This document shows, piece by piece, positions 8,142 to 16,537 of a DNA stretch of 64,000 nt. Positions within the stretch are counted from its first letter, which is position 1; each line of letters begins with the position of its first letter. The notes under the pieces were generated by a model. It did not search any database. It had not been told where the DNA came from and saw only the letters and a list, made by a program, of their open reading frames with translations. Source of the DNA: Pedobacter sp. BMA (lineage in GTDB: Bacteria; Bacteroidota; Bacteroidia; Sphingobacteriales; Sphingobacteriaceae); the NCBI RefSeq assembly GCF_001027745.1, contig NZ_LECU01000006.1, positions 806,001-870,000 on the forward strand, written 5' to 3'. The translations under genes were made by a program, and so were the position numbers.

Positions 8142-10010
8142 TTATTTTAAAACAGAAATGGTGATGAATGAACTATTATTTACGTCGTGAAAGATCCTGT
8201 GTGTCGCTTTTTGAAAGTCAGCCGGCTCAGCCTGATAAATGTCCATAAATTTTTGTGGATTACGGTCTGCCAAAGGAAACCATGAATTTTGTACCTGGAT
8301 CATGATTTTATGCCCTTTTTTAAAAGTATGCGCTACATCAGGAAGTGGATAATTCACTTTAGTAACCACTCCGGGATTGAAAGCCTCTGGTTTTTCAAAG
8401 CTATTGCGGTATTTTCCACGCATAATTTCACCACGAATCAACATTTCGTATCCGCCCATAACCAGGTTTTTAGGATTCGGAACGGGGTTTGGTGCGTCTT
8501 CCGGATATACATCTATGAGTTTAACTACATAGTCGGCATCTGTACCGGTTGTTGAAACCGCCAGGTTAGCCAATACGGGTCCGGTTAGGGTGATGTCTTC
8601 ACTTAAAGCATCGGTTTGATAGGTTTTAACGTCTGGTCTGCGTGCTGCAAAACGCTGATCATCTATCATGTACTCGCGTGTACGTCGCGCCTGGATACCA
8701 TCCTGATAGGGTACGGGATTGTTCGGATCACTCACATATTCATCCCAGCTGTCGGTTCTGCCCACTTTTTCAAAACTAAGTTTTCCATTGGGCTGCAGGT
8801 AAAGATTTTTGCTTTCCACATTCTGCGGTGGCCAGGTTTTAAACTTTTTCCATTCATTAGATCCGGTGACGAAGATGTTTGCTTCAGCCGCATTAAAATC
8901 TCCTTCACCCTTCAGGTACTGTTTGAAAAATGGCAATTCATATTGCTCCTGATAGTCGATGCTGGTTGTTCGTCCAAAGGGGATATCTCCGAAATACGAA
9001 CCATCACTTCTAACCCAACCGCCATGAAACCAAGGGCCGGCTACCAGAATGTTGTTAGCACCAGGGTTTTGTTTTTCAATGGCTTTATAGGTATCGAATG
9101 TACCGTAAGCATCTTCAGCATCAAAAAAACCACCTACAACCATTACTGCCGGTTTCACATTTTTTAAATGAGGTGTAATTAATCTGGCTTTCCAGAAAGT
9201 ATCGAGATTAGGGTGTTTAAACAGGTCATTCCAGAATTTAATGCTGTCGACAAAATATTTATCTTTCAGGTTTTTAACCGAACCCGATTCCAGGTAAAAA
9301 CGGTAGTTGTCCTGAATAGGAAATTCAAAACCTTTTGGCCCTTTATCTGGAGTAATTGGCTTCGGACGAGGTACCCCGAAACTGCTCATAAATCCGAAGG
9401 CATCCATCAGGAACAAAGTGCCACGATGGTGAAAATCATCTCCCATGAACCAGTCGGTTACAGGTGCTTGTGGTGAAACTGCTTTCAAAGCAGGATGTGC
9501 GTTAGGTAATGATGTTGTGGAGTAAAATCCCGGATAAGAAATTCCGTATATGCCGGCATTTCCGTTGTTCCCCTTGATGTTCTTTACCAACCAATCTATA
9601 GTGTCGTAGGTATCGGTGCTCTCATCAATATCTTTTTTACTTTTTTTTGTGGTTTGTGGCCGGATATCGGCAAAGTTGCCTTCGCTCATCCACCTTCCAC
9701 GTACGTCCTGATAAACGAAAATAAATCCCTCCCGCATCATGGCAGGAAAATTTCCAAGACTCATTTTGTACTTATCTGCACCATAAGGTGCTACGGTATA
9801 AGGCGTTCTGTTAATCAGAAAGGGGTATTTTTTAGTTTGGTTTTTGGGTATGTAGATCGAGGTGAAAAGCTTGACCCCATCTCGCATGGGAATCTGACGT
9901 TCTATTTTGGTATAATTTTCCCGTACATAAGCCGAATCGGATTGTTGAGCCAGCAATTGATGAGAGATAAACAGACAAAACAGGAGGCTGAAAAATCTTG
10001 AAAAGTTCAT
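8142..10010 (-). CDS. Secreted CocE/NonD (S15) hydrolase, copy 2
   Basis: A 622-residue paralogue of the next gene, with the same order of parts: signal peptide ending in LLAQ, PMRDGVKLFTSIY, nucleophile Ser158 in GISYPG, Asp in VVGGFFDAEDAYG, His in GPWFHGGW, and a C-terminal jelly roll (FKKGHKIMIQVQN). It differs in the lid region around 180-250, which holds an insertion (MGDDFHHRGTLFLMDAFGF), so substrate preference may differ. It is first in the three-gene minus-strand run copy 2, copy 1, M1 peptidase. The pair is a tandem duplication. Confidence 0.9.
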   Translation of the reverse strand: MNFSRFFSLLFCLFISHQLLAQQSDSAYVRENYTKIERQIPMRDGVKLFTSIYIPKNQTKKYPFLINRTPYTVAPYGADKYKMSLGNFPAMMREGFIFVYQDVRGRWMSEGNFADIRPQTTKKSKKDIDESTDTYDTIDWLVKNIKGNNGNAGIYGISYPGFYSTTSLPNAHPALKAVSPQAPVTDWFMGDDFHHRGTLFLMDAFGFMSSFGVPRPKPITPDKGPKGFEFPIQDNYRFYLESGSVKNLKDKYFVDSIKFWNDLFKHPNLDTFWKARLITPHLKNVKPAVMVVGGFFDAEDAYGTFDTYKAIEKQNPGANNILVAGPWFHGGWVRSDGSYFGDIPFGRTTSIDYQEQYELPFFKQYLKGEGDFNAAEANIFVTGSNEWKKFKTWPPQNVESKNLYLQPNGKLSFEKVGRTDSWDEYVSDPNNPVPYQDGIQARRTREYMIDDQRFAARRPDVKTYQTDALSEDITLTGPVLANLAVSTTGTDADYVVKLIDVYPEDAPNPVPNPKNLVMGGYEMLIRGEIMRGKYRNSFEKPEAFNPGVVTKVNYPLPDVAHTFKKGHKIMIQVQNSWFPLADRNPQKFMDIYQAEPADFQKATHRIFHDVNNSSFITISVLK

Positions 10011-10203
10011 TTAATTTAATATTTAGGAATAAACTTTAAATATAGGCGATTCAGATTTGATTAGAAAAAACATCCCGTAAAAGGTTTGTTAGCATCAACA
10101 AAGCTATTCGTCATCACTTTATCAAAATTTAGTTAAATTTAGTTAAGAGATAATCTTTAGGCAATTTTTCCCGTCATACTATCAATTGAATTAGACACAA
10201 AAG

Positions 10204-11070
10204 ATGAATAGGTTATTAAATAAAGGATTGGTTGTCTTCGCTGCAGCAGCGATGATTGCAACATTCAGTACTGAAAGTGTTTTTGCACAGCGTCCGGGCA
10301 GGGGGGGTGGTTCTTCTGGTGGAAGCAGATCCAGTGCAGCACCATCGAGAGGGGGTTCTGTTTCGAGGGGTGGCGGTCAGGCACCATCAGGAAACAGAAT
10401 TTCACAGGCCCCTAATCGTGGTAATTATGCTCCGGCACCAGGAAGGCCGGGCAGACCGAGCTACGGGTACAACAGACCAGGTTATCGCCCCGGACCAGGT
10501 TATCGTCCAGGTTTTGGAGGACGTCCAGGATATGGTGGTCGCCCGGGATATGGCAGGCCTTATTATCGCCCATATTATAGCTACTATAATTTCTACAGAC
10601 CATTTCTAGGTTTCCGGATAGGTGTTTTGCCCTATGGTTATTATCCTTTTTATTATGGGGATGCACAGTTTTATTATTCCGGAGGACTGTTTTATCAGCA
10701 AAATAACAATCAATACGAAGTAGTTATACCGCCGGTAGGGGCAGAAGTACCATCGCTACCTCAGGATGCGAATCTGGTTACCATCAACGGTGTAGATTAC
10801 TATGAATACAAAGGCGTTTATTATACCCAGGGACAAAATGCAGACGGTAAACAGGTGTATGTTGTTGCAGGAAAGGATGGCGTACTCAACACAACTGATG
10901 GACCGGTAGATTCTCACCAGATTGGTGATATCATTACGCAGCTACCTGAAGGATGCAGAGAAGTGACCATCAAAAATGAGAAATATTATGTATCTCCTGA
11001 TGATGTATACTATGAAGAAGTTGCTGATGGAAGCAATATTTCATACAGGGTTATTGGTAAGCTTTTTTAA
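10204..11070 (+). CDS. Secreted DUF6515 protein with Gly/Arg/Pro/Tyr-rich N-terminus
   Basis: A 288-residue protein. A signal peptide ends near VFAQ. Residues 29-135 are low complexity, rich in Gly, Arg, Pro, Ser and then Tyr (repeats of RPGYG and GYRPG type). The C-terminal part has the DUF6515 pattern: PYGYYPFYYGD, then GLFYQ and Y-EVV-PPVGAEV-LP, then two short modules with VTINGVDYYEYKGVYY and VTIKNEKYYVSPDDVYYEE. Function unknown; probably periplasmic or surface. A strong terminator follows. The low-complexity part could bind water, polysaccharide or metal, but this is a guess. Confidence 0.8.
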   Translation: MNRLLNKGLVVFAAAAMIATFSTESVFAQRPGRGGGSSGGSRSSAAPSRGGSVSRGGGQAPSGNRISQAPNRGNYAPAPGRPGRPSYGYNRPGYRPGPGYRPGFGGRPGYGGRPGYGRPYYRPYYSYYNFYRPFLGFRIGVLPYGYYPFYYGDAQFYYSGGLFYQQNNNQYEVVIPPVGAEVPSLPQDANLVTINGVDYYEYKGVYYTQGQNADGKQVYVVAGKDGVLNTTDGPVDSHQIGDIITQLPEGCREVTIKNEKYYVSPDDVYYEEVADGSNISYRVIGKLF

Positions 11071-11090
11071 TAAATACCTGATAAAACGTT

Positions 11091-11120
11091 AAGCCGTTCC
11101 ATTTGGAACGGCTTTTTTAT
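11091..11120 (+). terminator. Hairpin terminator after the DUF6515 gene
   Basis: AAGCCGTTCC and GGAACGGCTT around an ATTT loop, followed by a run of T. It lies 20 bp past the stop at 11070. Confidence 0.9.
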
Positions 11121-11172
11121 TTTCACAAAAAAAGCCTGCTGTGTGGCTGTCGAATCCGGTTATTAACTTTTA

Positions 11173-11207
11173 TTTGTTTTTAATTCCAATATGCTTCCAT
11201 ACTTTTA
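11173..11207 (+). promoter_or_regulatory. Possible promoter of the phytase-like lipoprotein gene
   Basis: TTTG at 11173 and TACTTTTA at 11200 (7 of 8 to TAnnTTTG) with a 23-bp spacer, slightly longer than usual. The coding start lies 19 bp further on. Confidence 0.3.
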
Positions 11208-11225
11208 CCAATAAAATGTTCCGGT

Positions 11226-12383
11226 TTGAAAAAAACACCCTTTAGCATTGTTCTGTTATTACTCGCTGTGATTATTTCTTCCTGTTCCTCCACTAAAAGT
11301 ATTTCTTCAAAGAAACAGGAACTTAACATATCAGCTGTTCACTTTCTGGATGAATACGTTCTGCCACTTAATGGGACTTTCCAGAATACCCTGGTTGGCG
11401 GATTATCTGGTATCGATTATGATGTTAAAGAAGATCAATACTACCTGATCAGTGATGATCCTTCGCAATTTAATCCGGCAAGGATTTACACGGCGGAGAT
11501 TCGTATCAGCGGAAATAAAATAGATACGGTAAATATCACCGGGGTTACCTCCATATTGCAGGAGAACGGATTACCGTATCCAAAATATGAGTACGGTAAA
11601 AACTCAAAGGCTGATGGAGAATCCGTGAGATACAATCCCCGAAACAAAACCTTTATCTGGAGTAACGAGGGAGAGCGTTTGTTCCGGAAAACAGATACCA
11701 CTATTGTGCAGCCGGCAGTGACTTTTATCTCTACTTCTGGTAAATTCATAGATACAATTCCACTGCCCACAGGCTTTCACATCACCAAAAGGGCATATGG
11801 GGTTAGAAAGAATGCATTTTTTGAAGGATTGAGCTACACCAGCGACTATAAAACCTTATTTGCGAGTCTGGAAGAACCACTTTATCAGGACGGGGAGCAA
11901 TCACATTTTGGTTTTGACAGGGCATTGACCCGAATTTTGAAATTTAATGTAAAAACAAAGAAGAATACTGCACAGTATGCTTATCGTCTGGATGCGTTGC
12001 CCATAAATCCAACGGTTGAAAGCGATTGGAATATCAATGGGATTTCTGAAATTTTGGCTGTAAACAACCATATACTTCTGGTAATGGAAAGGGCTTGGGC
12101 AAAAGGCCGTGATGACCATTCTTTTGTGAAGCTTTACCTGGTTGATCTGGATGGAGCAGAAAATGTAATGGATAATCCATCTTTTATCAGGCATACTCCA
12201 AGGCCTTTAAATAAAAAACTGCTATTTGATTTTGATAGTCTAAACATGCATATCGATAACATTGAAGGCATAACTTTTGGACCTAAATTACCCAATGGCC
12301 ACAGTAGTCTAGTTTTTTGCGTAGATAATAACTTCGGTAAAACCCAGATTCAGCAGTTTTTCCTGTTCGAAATCATGCCATAA
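11226..12383 (+). CDS. Phytase-like/esterase-like lipoprotein
   Basis: A 385-residue lipoprotein (TTG start, MKKTPFSIVLLLLAVIISSC; Cys after ISS is the lipid site). The rest matches the phytase-like domain family (esterase-like activity of phytase), a beta-propeller. Diagnostic parts are GGLSGIDYDVKEDQYYLISDD near the start, KADGESVRYNP, FEGLSYTSDYKTLFASLEEPL, ISEILAVNNHILLVMERAW and IEGITFGPKLPNG near the end. Activity on phytate has not been shown for most members. No ATG exists in frame before the signal segment, so the TTG start is accepted. Confidence 0.85.
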   Translation: MKKTPFSIVLLLLAVIISSCSSTKSISSKKQELNISAVHFLDEYVLPLNGTFQNTLVGGLSGIDYDVKEDQYYLISDDPSQFNPARIYTAEIRISGNKIDTVNITGVTSILQENGLPYPKYEYGKNSKADGESVRYNPRNKTFIWSNEGERLFRKTDTTIVQPAVTFISTSGKFIDTIPLPTGFHITKRAYGVRKNAFFEGLSYTSDYKTLFASLEEPLYQDGEQSHFGFDRALTRILKFNVKTKKNTAQYAYRLDALPINPTVESDWNINGISEILAVNNHILLVMERAWAKGRDDHSFVKLYLVDLDGAENVMDNPSFIRHTPRPLNKKLLFDFDSLNMHIDNIEGITFGPKLPNGHSSLVFCVDNNFGKTQIQQFFLFEIMP

Positions 12384-12419
12384 CTGGCACACAATTTTAA
12401 GAAATAGTCCAAAATAAAA

Positions 12420-13100
12420 ATGAATAAAATAAAAGCCCTGTTGTTTGATCTTGACGGTACATTGATTGACTCAGAAAAGTTCCATTTCAATTGCTGGAAT
12501 GATTTTCTAGTCCAATACGATGTTCAGCTCGATTTTAAAGACTGGCTAACGAATTACGCAGGAATACCTCTGCCACAAAATGCCAAAACCATCCTTACCA
12601 GATATAAACTGAATGAAGATCTGGATAGTTTTATCGAAAGACGGGAGCAGATTACCTTAGAAGGATTTAAAACGAAGGATATCGAACTCATGCCGTTCGC
12701 ACTCGATTTTGTGGACTATTTTTACCATAAAGGTTTTGCATTGGCCGTTGTAACTGCAAGCCCGCGGGCGGATGTAGAAGCCGTTTTTGAAAAAAACGGA
12801 ATGGCAAAATATTTTAGTGTTTTCATAACGCGTACGGATGTAATCAAAAGCAAGCCCGATCCTGAAAGCTATAACCTGTGTGTGGAGAAGCTAGGCCTGG
12901 CGAAAGAAGAATGTCTGGTTTTTGAAGACACATTGAATGGCGTGAAAGCTGCGGTTGCTGCAGGAATTACCTGTTATGCTATCCAGAATAATATCAGGGC
13001 ACATTTGAAACTCAAAGCAGCCGATCAACTTTTCCTTAACTTTTCACACGCAAAAAACTATATGCTCGAAAATGTTTTAGCTGGCCAGACACCTAGATAA
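12420..13100 (+). CDS. HAD-superfamily phosphatase/phosphoglucomutase-like
   Basis: A 226-residue cytosolic HAD hydrolase of subfamily I with a helical cap. Motif I is DLDGTLID with nucleophile Asp10 and acid Asp12. Motif II lies at VVTASP, the motif III Lys is in KSKPDPESY, and motif IV is VFEDTLNGVKAA. This is the beta-phosphoglucomutase/phosphoglycolate phosphatase pattern, so the substrate is a small sugar phosphate or similar, not resolvable here. It ends 8 bp inside the convergent response-regulator gene. Confidence 0.88.
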   Translation: MNKIKALLFDLDGTLIDSEKFHFNCWNDFLVQYDVQLDFKDWLTNYAGIPLPQNAKTILTRYKLNEDLDSFIERREQITLEGFKTKDIELMPFALDFVDYFYHKGFALAVVTASPRADVEAVFEKNGMAKYFSVFITRTDVIKSKPDPESYNLCVEKLGLAKEECLVFEDTLNGVKAAVAAGITCYAIQNNIRAHLKLKAADQLFLNFSHAKNYMLENVLAGQTPR

Positions 13101-13725
13101 GCAATTGTTCATTGGCGATGTTAATCAGCTCAATGGAGTTTTTGACATCAAGTTTCTGCATCATATTGCGACGGTGAGTTTCTACGGTAAGCGGACTTAA
13201 AAATAGTTCTTCGGCAATTATAGGTGTCGTTTTTCCCTGCGCAATGAGCTGAAGGATTTGCTTCTCCCTTTTGGTAAACTTCGGACGACCCTTTAGATCA
13301 TTTACAGAAGGTTTGGCGATAATTTCAATCACTTCCTTGCTAAAGGCAATGTCGCCCTTCCGGGCAGTTTCAATGCAGGCCTGAAGTTCTTCTACCGAGG
13401 CATTTTTCAAAATATACCCACTTGCACCATTTTGTAGAATCTGCATAATGATGCTCCGCTCCGTGTGATTGCTAATGGCAATTACGGCTGTTGCCGGTGA
13501 TATTTTTTTAATATGTGCACACAGTTCAATACCGTTGATATCGGGTAACATAATGTCGAGTAAAACAATATCCAGCTGGTGCGATGATAAAAAGTTAATC
13601 AGTTCTGTACCCGACTGGAAACTTCCGGCAACTTCCATGTTCTCCAGGTTATTTAGCAGGGAAACAATCCCTTGTATCACAATGGGGTGGTCATCTACCA
13701 CCGCCAGCTTAATTGTTTTATTCAT
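13093..13725 (-). CDS. NarL/LuxR-type response regulator
   Basis: A 210-residue two-component regulator. The receiver domain has acidic pair Asp11-Asp12, phospho-acceptor Asp57 (VLLDIMLPD), Thr/Ser about 83 and Lys about 105. A LuxR helix-turn-helix lies at the C-terminus (LTKREKQILQLIAQGKT type, then LSPLTVETHRRNMMQKL). An 18-residue upstream extension exists in frame, but the start at 13725 (MNKTIKLAVVDDHP) is the family start and its ATG overlaps the kinase stop by 8 bp, indicating translational coupling. Target genes are unknown. Confidence 0.9.
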   Translation of the reverse strand: MNKTIKLAVVDDHPIVIQGIVSLLNNLENMEVAGSFQSGTELINFLSSHQLDIVLLDIMLPDINGIELCAHIKKISPATAVIAISNHTERSIIMQILQNGASGYILKNASVEELQACIETARKGDIAFSKEVIEIIAKPSVNDLKGRPKFTKREKQILQLIAQGKTTPIIAEELFLSPLTVETHRRNMMQKLDVKNSIELINIANEQLLI

Positions 13726-15736
13726 ATCGTAGTGGAATTTCAATGTTAATGGTTGTTCCATTTCCGGGCTGCGATTCAATATCGAAATTCCCTTTCAGGT
13801 AAGCAACACGGTTTTTAATGTTTTCTATGCCCATACCCTTTGTGTAATTTGCAGTATCGAAACCGCTGCCGTTATCTTCAATGGTAACGTAAAAGCGTTT
13901 TTCATTTTCACTACACTGCAAAACTACCTCACTCGCCCGGGCATGTTTTAAGGTGTTATTCAGCATTTCCTGTACAATCCGGTATATGATAATCTGTTCT
14001 TCGAGGGCGATATTTCCGGAAATGTTGATTGCCTGAAAGTCTACATGCATATCATGGCTCATAGCCGATTCAGAAAGATCTTTTAACGCCGTTTCCAATC
14101 CGAATTTCAACAAGGTCTGTGGCATCATATTCCTTGCAATATGCCTGAGTTCAGTTACTGATCCATCGAGCTGATTGACAATTCTTTGCAATTCAATATC
14201 CGGAAGTGCAGCTTCCTGCTGTTTAGCCCAGTTTGATAAATTGATCTTCAAGCCTGATAACATGCCACCCAAACCATCGTGTAAGTCTCTCGCAACCCGG
14301 TTTCGTTCCTTTTCTTCTGCGTTTAACATTGCCCTTCCAATTTCGAGTTGTTGTTTTTGCTCTAAATCTGCCATTTTCTGATGGTAATTAATTGCCCGTT
14401 GCTCAGCAAGCTTTCGGTAATTTCGGTAATAAATCAGCAAAAGGATTAAAATGACAAGCAGCAGTACTGAAGCAGCAATCAAAAGAAAAGCGGTGGTTTT
14501 GCTTTTCCTGATAATCAGTGCATTTTGCTTTTTATCGGCATTTAATGTTGCTATTTTTTTCTGATTTTCGACATTCTTATATTTAATTTCAAGTGCATTC
14601 ACATCCTGTTTTAGTTTGCTTTCGCTCAGGCTGTCATTCAGGTGTTTGCTTTTCTGTAACCAGCCATATGCTTCCTCGAAATTACGGGTGGCAAAATTGA
14701 CTTCTGCTGCAGCCTCTGCCAATGCAAGTTGATTACCGGCAAGAGCGTTAAACTCTGGTTTATCGATCACTGCATTCAGCGCGCTTTTAGCCATAGCATA
14801 CTTTTTTTGCGCGAAGAATATTTTATAGCGCTCAAAACTCATTTCCTGAATAGAATAATGATCGCCGAATTTCTCTGCGAGAGTAGCCGCTTTGCTGGCA
14901 TGTTGCAAAGCAGCGAAGTAATTGTTCGTACTGATGCAGTAACGTGTTGATGTTTTATGATAGTCCAGCCAGAAGTTATCGATTAATGCACCAAATTGCT
15001 TGTTTTCAGACTCCTCGAGTGTGTTTTTGGAAAGGTTCAGATAGCGTTTAGTCAGTTCATATTCTTTAAGCTGACAATAGTTATCCGCAAGCACCAAGTA
15101 GGCATTGATGAGTAAATATCGTTGTTTGGGAGGGGCACTTTTCAAGAGCCGTATTCCCTGGGTAAGGTAGGTTGTCGCTTTCGCGTATTGTTCCAGGTTC
15201 ATGAATACCGTTCCGATAGAAATGTACTCGGTTCCAAGAAGTTCATTATCTCCAGCCACTTTGGATAGAGGAAGTACATGATGAATCAATACATCGAGCA
15301 TGCCCTTTAAATTATCCTGATGCTGAAGGATTAATCCGTAATTATGCCAAACCATTGATCGTAATCTGTATACTTTTTTGGTATGGAATTGTTTAAGCAA
15401 GGACTCTGCCTGCATCAGCAGCATTTGTGCCTTTTCAAAATCGTTTTCCTGATAAATCCTGGACTCATACCAATAGGACCTGGCCACGAGCAGCGGGAAT
15501 TTCTCAGCAAGGGATCTCGCTTTATTAAGTGAAGAAATCGCTTTTGAACTATCGGTTTCTGCCCAGAAATCCGTTAATCTGAAAGCAGCTTCAGCTTTTA
15601 AACTATCGCTGACATTGCCGGTTATCAGCCGGTTTAAGCTATCCGTAAATTTTCGGTCTGTTTCCCTGAGTTGTTGTGCATGGCTGCTTGAAGGATTAGA
15701 AATTAAGAATAGCAGGAAGATGATATAATTTCTCAT
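13718..15736 (-). CDS. TPR-containing sensor histidine kinase (HisKA_3 type)
   Basis: A 672-residue kinase with a signal peptide (MRNYIIFLLFLISNPSSSHA), so the long N-terminal part is periplasmic. Residues about 50-370 are tetratricopeptide-like helices (WYESRIYQENDFEKAQMLL, YISIGTVFMNLEQYAKATTY). A coiled segment comes next, then one membrane helix at 415-437. The HisKA_3 dimerisation box has phospho-His486 in RDLHDGLGG. The HATPase domain shows a G box (DNGSGFD, GMGIENIKNRV). The partner is the overlapping NarL regulator gene downstream. TPR sensors of this form are frequent in Bacteroidota; the signal is unknown. Confidence 0.92.
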   Translation of the reverse strand: MRNYIIFLLFLISNPSSSHAQQLRETDRKFTDSLNRLITGNVSDSLKAEAAFRLTDFWAETDSSKAISSLNKARSLAEKFPLLVARSYWYESRIYQENDFEKAQMLLMQAESLLKQFHTKKVYRLRSMVWHNYGLILQHQDNLKGMLDVLIHHVLPLSKVAGDNELLGTEYISIGTVFMNLEQYAKATTYLTQGIRLLKSAPPKQRYLLINAYLVLADNYCQLKEYELTKRYLNLSKNTLEESENKQFGALIDNFWLDYHKTSTRYCISTNNYFAALQHASKAATLAEKFGDHYSIQEMSFERYKIFFAQKKYAMAKSALNAVIDKPEFNALAGNQLALAEAAAEVNFATRNFEEAYGWLQKSKHLNDSLSESKLKQDVNALEIKYKNVENQKKIATLNADKKQNALIIRKSKTTAFLLIAASVLLLVILILLLIYYRNYRKLAEQRAINYHQKMADLEQKQQLEIGRAMLNAEEKERNRVARDLHDGLGGMLSGLKINLSNWAKQQEAALPDIELQRIVNQLDGSVTELRHIARNMMPQTLLKFGLETALKDLSESAMSHDMHVDFQAINISGNIALEEQIIIYRIVQEMLNNTLKHARASEVVLQCSENEKRFYVTIEDNGSGFDTANYTKGMGIENIKNRVAYLKGNFDIESQPGNGTTINIEIPLRYE

Positions 15737-15883
15737 TAAAAATAAAAATGCAAGGTTTATTCCTCAACCCGAAATCTAATGAATAATATACCTGAAAACA
15801 GGTATAAAAAAATGCCGGATAAAGGTTATTGTGTACTAAAACGCCCGTTCGTTTATTTGTGTATCTATTATTTAAATCTAATT

Positions 15884-16288
15884 ATGAAAAACACAAAAAT
15901 TAAAACATGGGTGCTTTCTTTCTTTGCGCTCATGCTCGTTACCGGTTTTACGGGATGTAAGAAAGACGATGACAATGTTGACGGTCCTTCGAAAACATCG
16001 CATAAGGTAGTTTTTAAAATGGTGGCATCTGCAGGCAGCAGCATCAGTACCGTAGTATATGGTTACGACAGTCAGATTACTTCTGCAACAACGTTAAGCG
16101 GTACTACCTGGACAAGCCCTGAAATCACCGTTCCTGCCGGAACAGTTTCTCTAAACGTAACCGGAAATGCACGCGGAGTAGATGCTTCCTCATCGTTAAA
16201 AGCACAAATTTACGTGGATGGAGAATTAAAGAAGGAAGGTTCATCAACCGGAGCTGTTCTCAGTGCACTTGCTTCTTACAGCCTTTAA
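15884..16288 (+). CDS. Small lipoprotein of unknown function
   Basis: A 134-residue protein from ATG 15884 (MKNTKIKTWVLSF, lipobox ending VTGFTGC, then KKDDDN). An earlier in-frame ATG at 15779 would add 35 residues that hide the signal peptide, so it is rejected. After the lipobox come about 100 residues of predicted beta-strands rich in Ser and Thr (VVFKMVASAGSSIST, ITVPAGTVSLNVTGNARG), which look like an immunoglobulin-like or fibronectin-like fold. It is read divergently from the histidine kinase gene. Function not recognised. Confidence 0.75.
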   Translation: MKNTKIKTWVLSFFALMLVTGFTGCKKDDDNVDGPSKTSHKVVFKMVASAGSSISTVVYGYDSQITSATTLSGTTWTSPEITVPAGTVSLNVTGNARGVDASSSLKAQIYVDGELKKEGSSTGAVLSALASYSL

Positions 16289-16320
16289 AATTTCGCTCTC
16301 TTTTTAAGGATGATTCGTAT

Positions 16321-16355
16321 AACAGACTTCACAATGGTTGAAGTCTGTTGTATTT
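16321..16355 (+). terminator. Probable terminator of the small lipoprotein gene
   Basis: Perfect 11-bp arms AACAGACTTCA and TGAAGTCTGTT around a 7-nt loop, followed by a weak T-rich stretch (GTATTTTCC). Confidence 0.6.
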
Positions 16356-16505
16356 TCCGATATCGCTACCTTTTCGCTCGTCTCGTTTTTAACTTAAATT
16401 AGAACCGAATAAGAGCTGATTTTACGGAATGCGTTTAAAAGGTAAAATTGTTCATTTTCAGGGTAGTGTTTAAGGTTTAACTTTCAGCTTTCCGCCTTTT
16501 TTCCC

Positions 16506-16513
16506 TACATTTG
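16506..16513 (+). promoter_or_regulatory. Candidate -7 element of the lpdA promoter
   Basis: TACATTTG matches TAnnTTTG exactly and lies 24 bp before the ATG at 16538. The -33 region is T-rich but has no perfect TTTG. Confidence 0.45.
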
Positions 16514-16537
16514 GTCAATCAAAATTTTAAAAGAATT

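Noticed and set aside
8616-9167. 183-residue open frame on the plus strand inside S15 hydrolase copy 2
   Set aside because: It lies wholly opposite a gene with clear catalytic motifs and shows no family motif or signal of its own; it is a shadow frame.
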